From Chlorobiota bacterium (GTDB taxonomy: Bacteria > Bacteroidota > Bacteroidia > Bacteroidales > JAADGE01), in NCBI GenBank assembly GCA_030592825.1, contig JAUVIG010000066.1, positions 1 through 12,802 on the forward strand: a DNA stretch of 12,802 nucleotides. The letters are read 5' to 3'. This document shows, piece after piece, positions 6,968 to 12,802 of the stretch (position 1 is the stretch's first letter; each line of letters starts with the position of its first letter). The notes below the pieces were generated by a model that saw nothing but the letters and a program-made list of their open reading frames with translations, did not search any database and was not told the DNA's origin. The translations under genes and the position numbers were made by a program.

Positions 6968-7009
6968 CCGTGTTAATATTTGTCAATATTCAATAATAAT
7001 TATTCAATT

Positions 7010-7060
7010 CTATGTGTTCATAGCTCCGCAAACATTAATTACTTGTCCGCTGATATATGT
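7010..7060 (-). pseudogene. fabG: In-frame 3' tail of the fabG-like gene beyond a premature TGA
   Basis: Directly after the TGA at 7061-7063 the same frame continues for 16 sense codons, TYISGQVINVCGAMNT, and ends in TAG at 7010-7012. This is the conserved FabG C-terminus (family pattern Y-[IV]-[ST]-G-Q-x-I-x-V-x-G-G-M). With these codons the protein would have 248 positions, the normal length for this family. The tail is therefore intact coding sequence cut off by one nonsense codon. Confidence 0.85.
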
Positions 7061-7756
7061 TCATAAATCAGATGCAAGGAAAACACAAGCATTTGCAACA
7101 TCTTCAGGAGTTCCTCCTCTTTTCAGCGGAATAGTTTTTATCCATTCTTCACGAGCTTTTTCAGGAATCTTTTCTGTCATTTCTGTTACTATAAATCCGG
7201 GTGCAATGGCATTGCTTCTGATGCTGCGTGCACCAAGTTCTTTAGCAATAGATTTTGTAAACCCTATAATACCGGCTTTAGAAGCAGAATAGTTTGACTG
7301 GCCTGCATTTCCGCTTACACCTACAACAGAACTCATATTTACTATAGAACCTGAACGTTGTTTCAACATCGTTTTTTGAACAGCTTTCGTCATATTAAAA
7401 ACCGATTTCAAATTAACTTTTAAAACTAAATCCCACTGTTCTTCTGACATTCTCATTAACAATGTATCTCTTGTGATACCTGCATTATTAATTAATGCAT
7501 CAACTCGTCCGAATTCTGCAACTATTTCGTCCATAACTTTTTGGGCATCTTCAAAATTGCTTGCATCAGATGCAAAACCTTTTGCTTTAACACCGTATCC
7601 GGTAAGTTCTTTTTCCAGAGCATCTGTATTTTCGTCTAATTTTAAATCCGTAAAGGCAACATCGGCACCTTGTTCTGCAAATTTAAGGGCAATTGATTTG
7701 CCTATACCTCTTGCTGCACCTGTAATAACGGCAACTTTTCCTTCTAATAGTTTCAT
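7061..7756 (-). CDS. fabG: 3-oxoacyl-ACP reductase (FabG-like SDR), truncated by an in-frame TGA
   Basis: It would reduce 3-oxoacyl-ACP to 3-hydroxyacyl-ACP with NADPH in fatty acid elongation. The classical short-chain dehydrogenase features are all present: cofactor loop TGAARGIG (12-19), NNAG (90-93), catalytic N115, S143, Y156 and K160 (YSASK), and NAIAPGF (182-188). Translation stops at residue 231 (VFLASDL) through a TGA at 7061-7063, 17 codons before the natural end. The lost tail, by family knowledge, helps form the tetramer interface, so the truncated form may be unstable or inactive. The rest shows no decay, pointing to a recent mutation, a base-call error or read-through. A consensus promoter lies 34 nt upstream, so the gene is its own transcription unit. 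It could be a paralogue of the main fabG or another SDR; no fab neighbours are present. Confidence 0.88.
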   Translation of the reverse strand: MKLLEGKVAVITGAARGIGKSIALKFAEQGADVAFTDLKLDENTDALEKELTGYGVKAKGFASDASNFEDAQKVMDEIVAEFGRVDALINNAGITRDTLLMRMSEEQWDLVLKVNLKSVFNMTKAVQKTMLKQRSGSIVNMSSVVGVSGNAGQSNYSASKAGIIGFTKSIAKELGARSIRSNAIAPGFIVTEMTEKIPEKAREEWIKTIPLKRGGTPEDVANACVFLASDL

Positions 7757-7789
7757 ATCTTAATTTTTTATTTTATGCTGAATAACAGA

Positions 7790-7819
7790 CAAAAATATAA
7801 CTTTTCGGGAAGATTTCAA
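7790..7819 (-). promoter_or_regulatory. Bacteroidota-type promoter for the fabG-like gene
   Basis: On the minus strand TTG (7817-7819) is followed after exactly 19 nt by TATTTTTG (7790-7797). This matches TTG-N19-TAnnTTTG in every fixed position. Transcription would begin around 7782, giving a leader of about 25 nt before the ATG at 7756. The site lies just past the toxin stop codon. Confidence 0.8.
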
Positions 7820-7828
7820 AACTGATTT

Positions 7829-8131
7829 TTATTTGACAAATAATTTATTAGGATTTTGGCGAGAATCAAATACTCTGTTTATATAAATATTATCAGAAAA
7901 AATATGATAGATTATTTTATAATGACTTTCAATTAATCTTCTATATTCTTTTCTTAATCCCTTGAATTTTGGTTCTTTTTGACCGATTAACGGCATATTT
8001 GCTAAAATCTCAACTTTATTGGTGATTTGAAGAATAATATCTTTGGTCTTTTGTTCAGAAATATCAGATTTTAAGAAGCGGAATATATTTTGCAAATCAT
8101 TTTTAGCTGTATCAGTCCAAATTATTTCCAT
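7829..8131 (-). CDS. RelE/ParE-superfamily toxin
   Basis: The 100-residue protein has the ParE/RelE pattern. It starts with strand IIWTDTAKNDL and helix IFRFLKS, followed by MPLIGQKEPKFKGLRKEYRRL (broken here as MPLIG, 46-50, and FKGLRKEYRRL). The core strand is HYKIIYHIF (70-78), and the conserved end is INRVFDSRQNP (84-94). Family members act as DNA gyrase poisons (ParE) or ribosome-dependent mRNA interferases (RelE). The RVFDSRQNP ending is more ParE-like, but the target cannot be assigned. The start overlaps the 3' end of the antitoxin gene by 10 nt, the usual coupled arrangement. The protein is full length for the family and looks intact. Confidence 0.88.
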   Translation of the reverse strand: MEIIWTDTAKNDLQNIFRFLKSDISEQKTKDIILQITNKVEILANMPLIGQKEPKFKGLRKEYRRLIESHYKIIYHIFSDNIYINRVFDSRQNPNKLFVK

Positions 8132-8334
8132 GTTAAAATTTCTTTTTTCAAATCAGAATGATTGATTATTTTTCCTTCAACAATATCATCTTCTGATTTA
8201 TTAATCGCTTCGACATATTCTGTCTCTTCTTCTTGTGAGTATTTATATTTTATTTTTGCAAATTTCAGCTCTTCAATTAAGGAAATAAAAAAGCTCTTTT
8301 TTGAATCAGGAATTGAAATAAGATAATTTTCCAT
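8122..8334 (-). CDS. Antitoxin of the ParE-type toxin
   Basis: This 70-residue protein lies directly upstream of the toxin gene and overlaps it by 10 nt. It starts with a short strand-like segment (MENYLISIPDSKKSFF), then a helix (ISLIEELKFAKIK), then an acidic C-terminal tail (EEETEYVEAINKSEDDIVEG) ending in SDLKKEIL. This layout, with a pattern like SEDDI-xx-G-x-I-x-x-x-x-x-L-x-K-E, is common in short Bacteroidota antitoxins paired with RelE/ParE toxins. It should bind and neutralise the toxin and repress the operon. No helix-turn-helix or clear AbrB fold is obvious. The assignment rests on context as much as on sequence. Confidence 0.8.
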   Translation of the reverse strand: MENYLISIPDSKKSFFISLIEELKFAKIKYKYSQEEETEYVEAINKSEDDIVEGKIINHSDLKKEILTWK

Positions 8335-8363
8335 GATGATTTTAATTTGATTTACACTTAATA

Positions 8364-8398
8364 CAAAAATACAAATTTATTTTATTACAGAACTACAA
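8364..8398 (-). promoter_or_regulatory. Candidate promoter of the toxin-antitoxin operon
   Basis: Two adjacent octamers fit TAnnTTTG on the minus strand: TAAATTTG (8372-8379) and TATTTTTG (8364-8371). TTG at 8396-8398 is 16 nt from the first and 24 nt from the second, on either side of the usual 19. The ATG is at 8334. The first octamer is the better candidate. Confidence 0.5.
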
Positions 8399-8418
8399 GA
8401 TATTCATTTTTTTTTAAA

Positions 8419-8426
8419 TATCTTTA
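8419..8426 (+). promoter_or_regulatory. Weak -7-like box upstream of the SpoIIE-type phosphatase gene
   Basis: TATCTTTA differs from TAnnTTTG only in the last base and lies 20 nt before the ATG at 8447, inside the 112-nt gap to the divergent antitoxin gene. No matching TTG is present upstream. Confidence 0.3.
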
Positions 8427-8446
8427 CGGTTATTCAATAATACTTT

Positions 8447-10585
8447 ATGGTTTTAAGATATATAATATTAACAATATTATTGTTTTTATCTTCTTTTATT
8501 TCAGCTCAAGATATTATTGACAGCTTAAACAAAAAAATTGAAAAAACTGTTAATTATTCCGTAAAAATTGATTTACAGCTTCAAAAATCAAAAATATTTT
8601 TTCAGACTGATGATTATATGAATTTTAATAACAGCATTATTATTGTAAAAGATATAATGAATTCCGCTGATTTCAAACACAAGAAAAATGCTTACAATCA
8701 GCTTATATCATTTTATAAAGAAATTGAATTATATGATTCTTTAGTTATTACTTATAATTATTTGGCAGATTTATATTTATCAAATAATGATACCTCAAAT
8801 TATATTAAAAATAAAAACAGAGAAGCATATTATTCTACATTTTTGGGAAATCAAAAGAAAGCCATAAATATTTTATTCGATAATATAAGAATTGCAGAAA
8901 AAAGAAATGACAGCAGTTTATTAACTGAAATACATATGTATTTAGGTTTTAGTATTCGCACAACTGATTTTGAAAAAGCAAAAGATTATTTTGAAAAATC
9001 TTTAGAATATAATAATGATACTTTAAGTGTTTTTTACAGCACATGCCTTAATGAAATCGGGAATTTATATACAAATTTAGGACAAGCTGAAAAGGCAATA
9101 CCATATTTACAAAAAGCTCTTGATATCAGAAAAAAGACAAATGACGAGAATATTACATATTCTTACAATGATATTGCATATGCATATGCGGAATTGGGCA
9201 AGTTTTATGATGCAATTTTATATATGTCCAAATGTATTGATATAGAAAAGAATACCGGAAGTGCATGGGACTTGGTTTATTCTTATTCAGCAATAGGACA
9301 CTTTTATATGAAAGCAAATAAACTTTCAAATGCTGAAAAATATTTAAATATAAGTCTTGAGATTGCTGAAGAATTAAACTTAAATCCGGTATATAAAGAA
9401 GTATATAATAATCTATATCAGTTATATAAAGAAAAAAATGATTTTAAAACATCATTATATTATTATGAACTTTCTGAATTTTATGAAGATACAATATATG
9501 AAAATAATCTCGCTGAACAGATTGCTGAATTAGAAAAAAAATATCATAATGAAAAGCAAGAGGCAAAATTAAAGCTTATGAAAAAAGAAAAACTTGCCAA
9601 TAATGCAATTATTCAAAGACAAAGGGTATTAGGTATGGGGATTATTTTGGTAATGTTGCTTTTAGCCGGAATAGCCTTTTCTGTATATAAAAGTCGGCAA
9701 AAAGAAAAAAGAGCAAATGAAAAGCTTTTAATGCAAAATGAAGAAATACAACAACAAAATGAAAAGATTGAAGAAAATGCTAAAAAGCTAAAACTTGCGA
9801 ATAAAAAAATTGCAGATAAAAATGTTTACATTACGGATAATATTAAATATGCTCGAAAAATTCAAAAAGCTATGTTGCCGTCTGAAGGAGAAATGAAAAA
9901 TATAATTCCGGAGAATTTTATAATTTATAAACCAAAAGACATTGTCAGCGGCGATTTTTATACTGTAAAAAAGATTAATAACAAGACAGTATTTGTTGTT
10001 GCAGATTGCACAGGACACGGTGTGTCGGGAGCTTTTATGAGTATTCTCGGAATGAGCCTTATTAATGATATTGTAATAAAGGAAAGTATTTTAAATCCGG
10101 CTGATGTTTTAAATGTACTTCGAGAAAGAGTTAAAATTTCATTGCGTCAAAATAAACAATATACAGAAGCAACTGACGGGATAGATATTGCCTTTTGTGT
10201 GTATGACAACATTACAAATCAATTGCAATTTTCAGGAGCACAAATATCATTGTTTATTGCAAGAGACAATAATATTACAGAATTAAATGCAGATATGATG
10301 CCTGTAGGAGTCAGCATAGGAGACGAAAAACCCTTTAAATTAAAATCAGTAAGTTTAAAGAAAAATGAAACAATATATTTATTTACTGACGGTTATCCGG
10401 ACCAATTCGGAGGGAAATCAGGGAAAAAATTAATGATGGCTAATGTATTGAAGATACTTACCGAAATTCATGATAAACCTATGAATATTCAAAAAAACTA
10501 TATTGAAGCAAAATTAAAAAATTGGCAAGCTAACTACAAACAAGTAGATGATATTTTATTTGCGGGTTTTAGATTGAACAGTTAA
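8447..10585 (+). CDS. TPR / coiled-coil / SpoIIE-type PP2C phosphatase membrane protein
   Basis: The 712-residue protein is predicted to have a periplasmic sensor part and a cytoplasmic output part. Residues 1-20 form a signal peptide (YIILTILLFLSSFISAQ). Tetratricopeptide repeats span about 80-345 (for example IGNLYTNLGQAEKAIPYLQKAL, split here at 204-213 and 214-225, and YAELGKFYDAI). A coiled coil (about 355-392) leads into one transmembrane helix (395-414) and a second Gln/Glu-rich coiled coil (418-460). The C-terminal SpoIIE/PP2C-like domain (about 465-710) shows SGDFY (D503), VADCTGHGVSGAF (D520), DGIDIAF, FTDGYPDQFGG (D648, D652) and DDILF (D701, D702). These acidic residues normally bind the two catalytic metal ions, so serine/threonine phosphatase activity is likely. 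The substrate is unknown. In this family it is often an anti-sigma-factor antagonist, but none is encoded here. It is convergent with the lipoprotein gene, 4 nt away. Confidence 0.92.
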   Translation: MVLRYIILTILLFLSSFISAQDIIDSLNKKIEKTVNYSVKIDLQLQKSKIFFQTDDYMNFNNSIIIVKDIMNSADFKHKKNAYNQLISFYKEIELYDSLVITYNYLADLYLSNNDTSNYIKNKNREAYYSTFLGNQKKAINILFDNIRIAEKRNDSSLLTEIHMYLGFSIRTTDFEKAKDYFEKSLEYNNDTLSVFYSTCLNEIGNLYTNLGQAEKAIPYLQKALDIRKKTNDENITYSYNDIAYAYAELGKFYDAILYMSKCIDIEKNTGSAWDLVYSYSAIGHFYMKANKLSNAEKYLNISLEIAEELNLNPVYKEVYNNLYQLYKEKNDFKTSLYYYELSEFYEDTIYENNLAEQIAELEKKYHNEKQEAKLKLMKKEKLANNAIIQRQRVLGMGIILVMLLLAGIAFSVYKSRQKEKRANEKLLMQNEEIQQQNEKIEENAKKLKLANKKIADKNVYITDNIKYARKIQKAMLPSEGEMKNIIPENFIIYKPKDIVSGDFYTVKKINNKTVFVVADCTGHGVSGAFMSILGMSLINDIVIKESILNPADVLNVLRERVKISLRQNKQYTEATDGIDIAFCVYDNITNQLQFSGAQISLFIARDNNITELNADMMPVGVSIGDEKPFKLKSVSLKKNETIYLFTDGYPDQFGGKSGKKLMMANVLKILTEIHDKPMNIQKNYIEAKLKNWQANYKQVDDILFAGFRLNS

Positions 10586-10589
10586 ACTT

Positions 10590-11330
10590 TTATTCCCCCA
10601 AAAATATCAACTTCCCTAAGGAAGTTGTATCATTAATAATTAAAATACCCGGATTTCCGTAGTAATAAATATTACCGTGTCCGCGAATGGTGCAATCCAG
10701 TTTGTTTTTTACCCTGATATAAGAATCTGCGTTAGAATCAGTATCAACTAAAACATTTTCTGCTGATAAATTATCTGCATCAATACTGCATAGGCTTGAG
10801 TGCCATAGTTTCAGAGTCTCAACTTCTCCTTGCAAGTTTATTTTTCCTCCGTTTAAATGTGTGTTCCAATAATAAAAGGTTTTACAATTTAATCTTAAAT
10901 CAGCCTCATTAAATTTTGAATCCGCTATTAATCCTATTTCATTTTCATGCTGTAATACATTATCTGAAATAAGATTTGAAGGGGCATTTAATCTTATTCT
11001 GCTTATCTTTTTAACTTGCAGATATACTCTTATTTTATTTTTTTTTGGTTTCGAGAATTTACATTTATGATTATTTTCCAAAATTAGAGTGTTATCTGTA
11101 ATTTTGAAAGTAGTAGATTCTGCAAAAGCCTTGTTTGCTTTTATTGTAATGTAATTTACTGTGTCTTGAATCAAATGAACTTCAAATACATCATTTACAA
11201 ATAAACTGTCGAAGTCAGAAACCGGACTTTCAATAATAACTTCTTTCCCGGCTCCGGTGAGACAATCTTTTGCTTTCTGACAGGAGAATAATAATCCTGT
11301 AAAAATTATTATATAAATAAATTTCTTCAT
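10590..11330 (-). CDS. GIN-domain (DUF2807) lipoprotein
   Basis: The 246-residue protein starts with a lipoprotein signal (KKFIYIIIFTGLLFSC; lipobox LLFS|C17). The mature part resembles the GIN/DUF2807 family, a beta-solenoid 'putative auto-transporter adhesin head' common in Bacteroidota. It opens with SDFDSLFVNDVFEVHLIQ (38-55), the typical 'F..l.v...f.V.l.q' start, and continues with strand-rich repeats such as RIRLNAPSNLIS, LKLWHSSLCSIDADNL and RGHGNIYYYGNPG. The exact function of this family is not established. Residues after C17 (QKAKDC) lack the acidic run used as a surface-export signal in some Bacteroidota, so a periplasm-facing anchor is my inference. It lies 56 nt downstream of the PagL-like gene on the same strand and may be cotranscribed. 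Confidence 0.85.
   Translation of the reverse strand: MKKFIYIIIFTGLLFSCQKAKDCLTGAGKEVIIESPVSDFDSLFVNDVFEVHLIQDTVNYITIKANKAFAESTTFKITDNTLILENNHKCKFSKPKKNKIRVYLQVKKISRIRLNAPSNLISDNVLQHENEIGLIADSKFNEADLRLNCKTFYYWNTHLNGGKINLQGEVETLKLWHSSLCSIDADNLSAENVLVDTDSNADSYIRVKNKLDCTIRGHGNIYYYGNPGILIINDTTSLGKLIFLGE
10608..10627. terminator. Candidate hairpin terminator inside the lipoprotein 3' end
   Basis: CAACTTCC-CTAA-GGAAGTTG forms a perfect 8-bp stem with a 4-nt loop. It begins 23 nt after the phosphatase stop and lies within the last codons of the convergent lipoprotein gene. On the minus strand a TTTTT run follows a few bases later; the plus strand has no T tract. Since the two genes are 4 nt apart, any termination signal must sit inside one of them, and this is the only hairpin I see. 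Confidence 0.35.
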
Positions 11331-11386
11331 GCTGTGTTAATTTTTATTGTTCTACTATTATTTTAATTGAAATATCTTAATATATA

Positions 11387-12517
11387 TTAATTCCAATAAT
11401 ATCCGACTCCAATTTCAATAACATCTAAAACTACAATTTTTGATTTAGCGGCTATATTTACAAAAAAATGATCAGAGAATTTATATCTGATTATTCCTCT
11501 GTTATACATTAGTTTGCTATCCAATTCATCTTTTAAAAAAAGATATATTCCTTCTTGAATCATTATTGAAAATCGGCCGATAATTAATTCTTGAGATGCA
11601 TGCAAGCCGGTTTTTAACTTGTAAATATCTTTTATATCAGTTTTTCCTTCTCTTCTTAATTCATCCGGAACAGATGCATCATAAAAAAAATCACTTCCTG
11701 CTCCAAGACTGAATTTATGCCCCAATACTCTTCTGTATTCAGAAGATACTGAACCTGCAAAATATAGCTGCTTGGAAAATCTTCTTGTATGTTTTGTGCC
11801 GCCGGCTATAATAACAGAATATTCATTTTTACGCTTAAATTTCGGAATTTCAAAGTTGTAATTTTTTTCTTTTTGATTAATGTTCACTTGAATTCCGCTA
11901 AAAAAAGTCAAATGATTCAGACCGAAATTCGGTTGCGACAGATTTGCATTTGAGATATGACTGAATGCCATACCGCCTGTGAATGATATAATCGGGTTTA
12001 TATGATAATAAGCAGAAAGTTCCGCATTAAACCAAATATTAAAAGGTGAGCTAACTGCAATATTATGATAATTTTCTTGAAAATCAAAATGATTAGTAAC
12101 ACAGCATATACCAACTCCCAATTGATATTTTAATTCAAACTTTTTTCTTTCTGATAATTTGAACTGAATATAAGGGTTTATTGTAAAAGCTTTTCCGAAA
12201 ATTGAATCATTTCCTAATCCTGAATAAAACAGAGAAATTCCGATTGAAGGAAATTTATGTACTTTATGCCATAGTTTTTTACCGCTTACTTCTTTTTGAA
12301 TGTTATACTCAAAAGCTTCTATATTGTCATTAACCAAGTAATAAAAGAAAGGATATTCTGATAATAATAATCCGTAATGATATTTTGCACTCATCTTAAT
12401 ATCAGAAAATTTATCGTTTTGAGAATATGCTGTATTTACCGATATAAAAATGAATAAAACATACAGCAAAAGACCGTTTAAAAAAAAATACTTTATTTGT
12501 TCACTTATATTTTTCAT
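11387..12517 (-). CDS. PagL-family acyloxyacyl hydrolase (lipid A 3-O-deacylase-like)
   Basis: The 376-residue predicted outer-membrane protein has a signal peptide (1-32, hydrophobic LLLYVLFIFISVNTAYSQ). The PagL signature is at 187-200: H187-I-S189-N-A-N-L-S-Q-P-N-F-G-L-N, matching the family's H-x-S-N-[AG]...PN-x-G-x-N, where His and Ser are catalytic. The enzyme would remove an ester-linked acyl chain from lipid A at the outer leaflet. A second half (230-376) of alternating aromatic strands (YFAGSVSSEYRRVLG, FSLGAGSDFFYD, MIQEGIYLF, IEIGVGYYWN) suggests a larger barrel than the roughly 170-residue classical PagL. The combined length is usual for Bacteroidota acyloxyacyl hydrolases as I recall them. 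A weak TATTTTCG lies 15 nt upstream of the ATG. The 3' end of the gene is duplicated upstream at 12648-12704. Confidence 0.85.
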   Translation of the reverse strand: MKNISEQIKYFFLNGLLLYVLFIFISVNTAYSQNDKFSDIKMSAKYHYGLLLSEYPFFYYLVNDNIEAFEYNIQKEVSGKKLWHKVHKFPSIGISLFYSGLGNDSIFGKAFTINPYIQFKLSERKKFELKYQLGVGICCVTNHFDFQENYHNIAVSSPFNIWFNAELSAYYHINPIISFTGGMAFSHISNANLSQPNFGLNHLTFFSGIQVNINQKEKNYNFEIPKFKRKNEYSVIIAGGTKHTRRFSKQLYFAGSVSSEYRRVLGHKFSLGAGSDFFYDASVPDELRREGKTDIKDIYKLKTGLHASQELIIGRFSIMIQEGIYLFLKDELDSKLMYNRGIIRYKFSDHFFVNIAAKSKIVVLDVIEIGVGYYWN

Positions 12518-12629
12518 TTCTGCGAAAATAAAACTTTTTCTGAAAATTGACGGTTTAAAGATTAATTTTAGATTGATTATAGATATAGTTAGATTGACGA
12601 AGTTGCTGTGTGTCTTATTTCAATCTCAT

Positions 12630-12704
12630 TCAATCTGTTTCAATCAAATTCCAACAATATCCTACTCCAATTTCCATAACATCAAGAACTACAATATTTG
12701 ATTT
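12630..12704 (-). pseudogene. Remnant of a second PagL-family gene (C-terminal tail only)
   Basis: Minus-strand translation reads KSNIVVLDVMEIGVGYCWN, matching the last 19 residues of the neighbouring intact protein (KSKIVVLDVIEIGVGYYWN) at 16 positions. At DNA level 12648-12704 matches 11390-11446 with six differences in 57 nt and no gaps. An in-frame TAG (12705-12707) precedes it, the original stop is lost, and reading continues LIETD to a TGA at 12630-12632. Nothing upstream of it resembles the rest of the gene, so only the tail survives. Confidence 0.8.
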
Positions 12705-12782
12705 CTATAATAAACCAAAAGTAAAATAAATAATTACTTTGTCAAATATTGCTTAAAAATATCTTTTTAAAAACAATATTTA

Positions 12783-12790
12783 TAATTTTG
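12783..12790 (+). promoter_or_regulatory. Possible -7 box of a plus-strand gene right of the window
   Basis: TAATTTTG fits TAnnTTTG and is followed by CAATATAATTAT at the window edge. No TTG lies 17-21 nt upstream, and the gene it would serve is not visible. The flanking 12708-12802 is AT-rich and shows no ORF. Confidence 0.3.
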
Positions 12791-12802
12791 CAATATAATT
12801 AT

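Noticed and set aside
7010..7063. Recoding of TGA as glycine (as in Gracilibacteria) to explain the fabG stop
   Set aside because: All proteins are Bacteroidota-like, TGA ends the nucleotidyltransferase, and no other gene here contains internal TGA codons.
7473..7763. Plus-strand open frames opposite the fabG-like gene (also 7014-7292)
   Set aside because: They are antisense shadows of an SDR gene with clear catalytic motifs.
11377..11390. 14-nt palindrome TTAATATATATTAA at the pagL-like stop
   Set aside because: It is pure AT in an AT-rich spacer; no GC stem or T tract makes it a terminator.
12630..12660. GTTTCAATCAAATTCC resembles the end of some CRISPR repeats
   Set aside because: It occurs once, there are no spaced copies or cas genes, and the segment is explained by the PagL C-terminal remnant.
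12450..12701. Plus-strand open frame of 83 codons near the right end
   Set aside because: It runs antisense over the PagL signal peptide and the PagL remnant and has a low-complexity Lys/Ile/Phe composition.

Overview
The window looks like part of a Bacteroidota chromosome, probably from a low-GC member of the Bacteroidales/Cytophagales type. Four observations support this. The DNA is AT-rich throughout. The first protein ends in a type IX secretion (T9SS) type A sorting domain. Several promoters fit the Bacteroidota consensus TTG-N19-TAnnTTTG; the one at 7790-7819 has exactly this spacing. The gene repertoire is also typical: HYR and FG-GAP repeat adhesin, DUF6249, TPR-SpoIIE phosphatase, GIN-domain lipoprotein and PagL-like acyloxyacyl hydrolase. 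No rRNA, tRNA, CRISPR array or insertion-sequence transposase is visible.

Layout. Positions 2-2137 (+) hold the 3' part of a large secreted repeat protein whose start lies left of the window, followed by a strong intrinsic terminator at 2180-2225. Next come a small DUF6249 membrane protein (-), a doubtful small membrane ORF (+), and an overlapping pair on the minus strand: chorismate synthase (aroC), then a GNAT acetyltransferase. Upstream of aroC, also on the minus strand, lies a 692-residue membrane-anchored VWA-like protein.

The centre (6441-8398) is the accessory part. A MntA-type nucleotidyltransferase is followed by only 24 codons of what appears to be its HEPN toxin partner. The pair lies between two copies of a 27-nt hairpin-forming repeat. 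A fabG-like reductase comes next; it reaches normal length only if one in-frame TGA near its 3' end is ignored. Beyond it is an antitoxin/ParE-type toxin pair. The damaged reductase therefore sits between two toxin-antitoxin loci, one of which is decayed.

The right part (8447-12802) holds a TPR/coiled-coil/SpoIIE-type phosphatase (+). It converges, with a 4-nt gap, on a GIN-domain lipoprotein (-), which lies 56 nt downstream of a PagL-family outer-membrane hydrolase (-). Upstream of that hydrolase is a 57-nt block about 89% identical to its own 3' end. This is apparently the last scrap of a degraded tandem paralogue.

How the genes may work together: most are independent housekeeping or envelope genes (chorismate for aromatic amino acids, fatty acid elongation, lipid A modification, signalling). 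I found no convincing undescribed multi-gene system. The observations most worth checking are the interrupted fabG, the truncated MNT/HEPN cassette between hairpin repeats, and the duplicated PagL tail.
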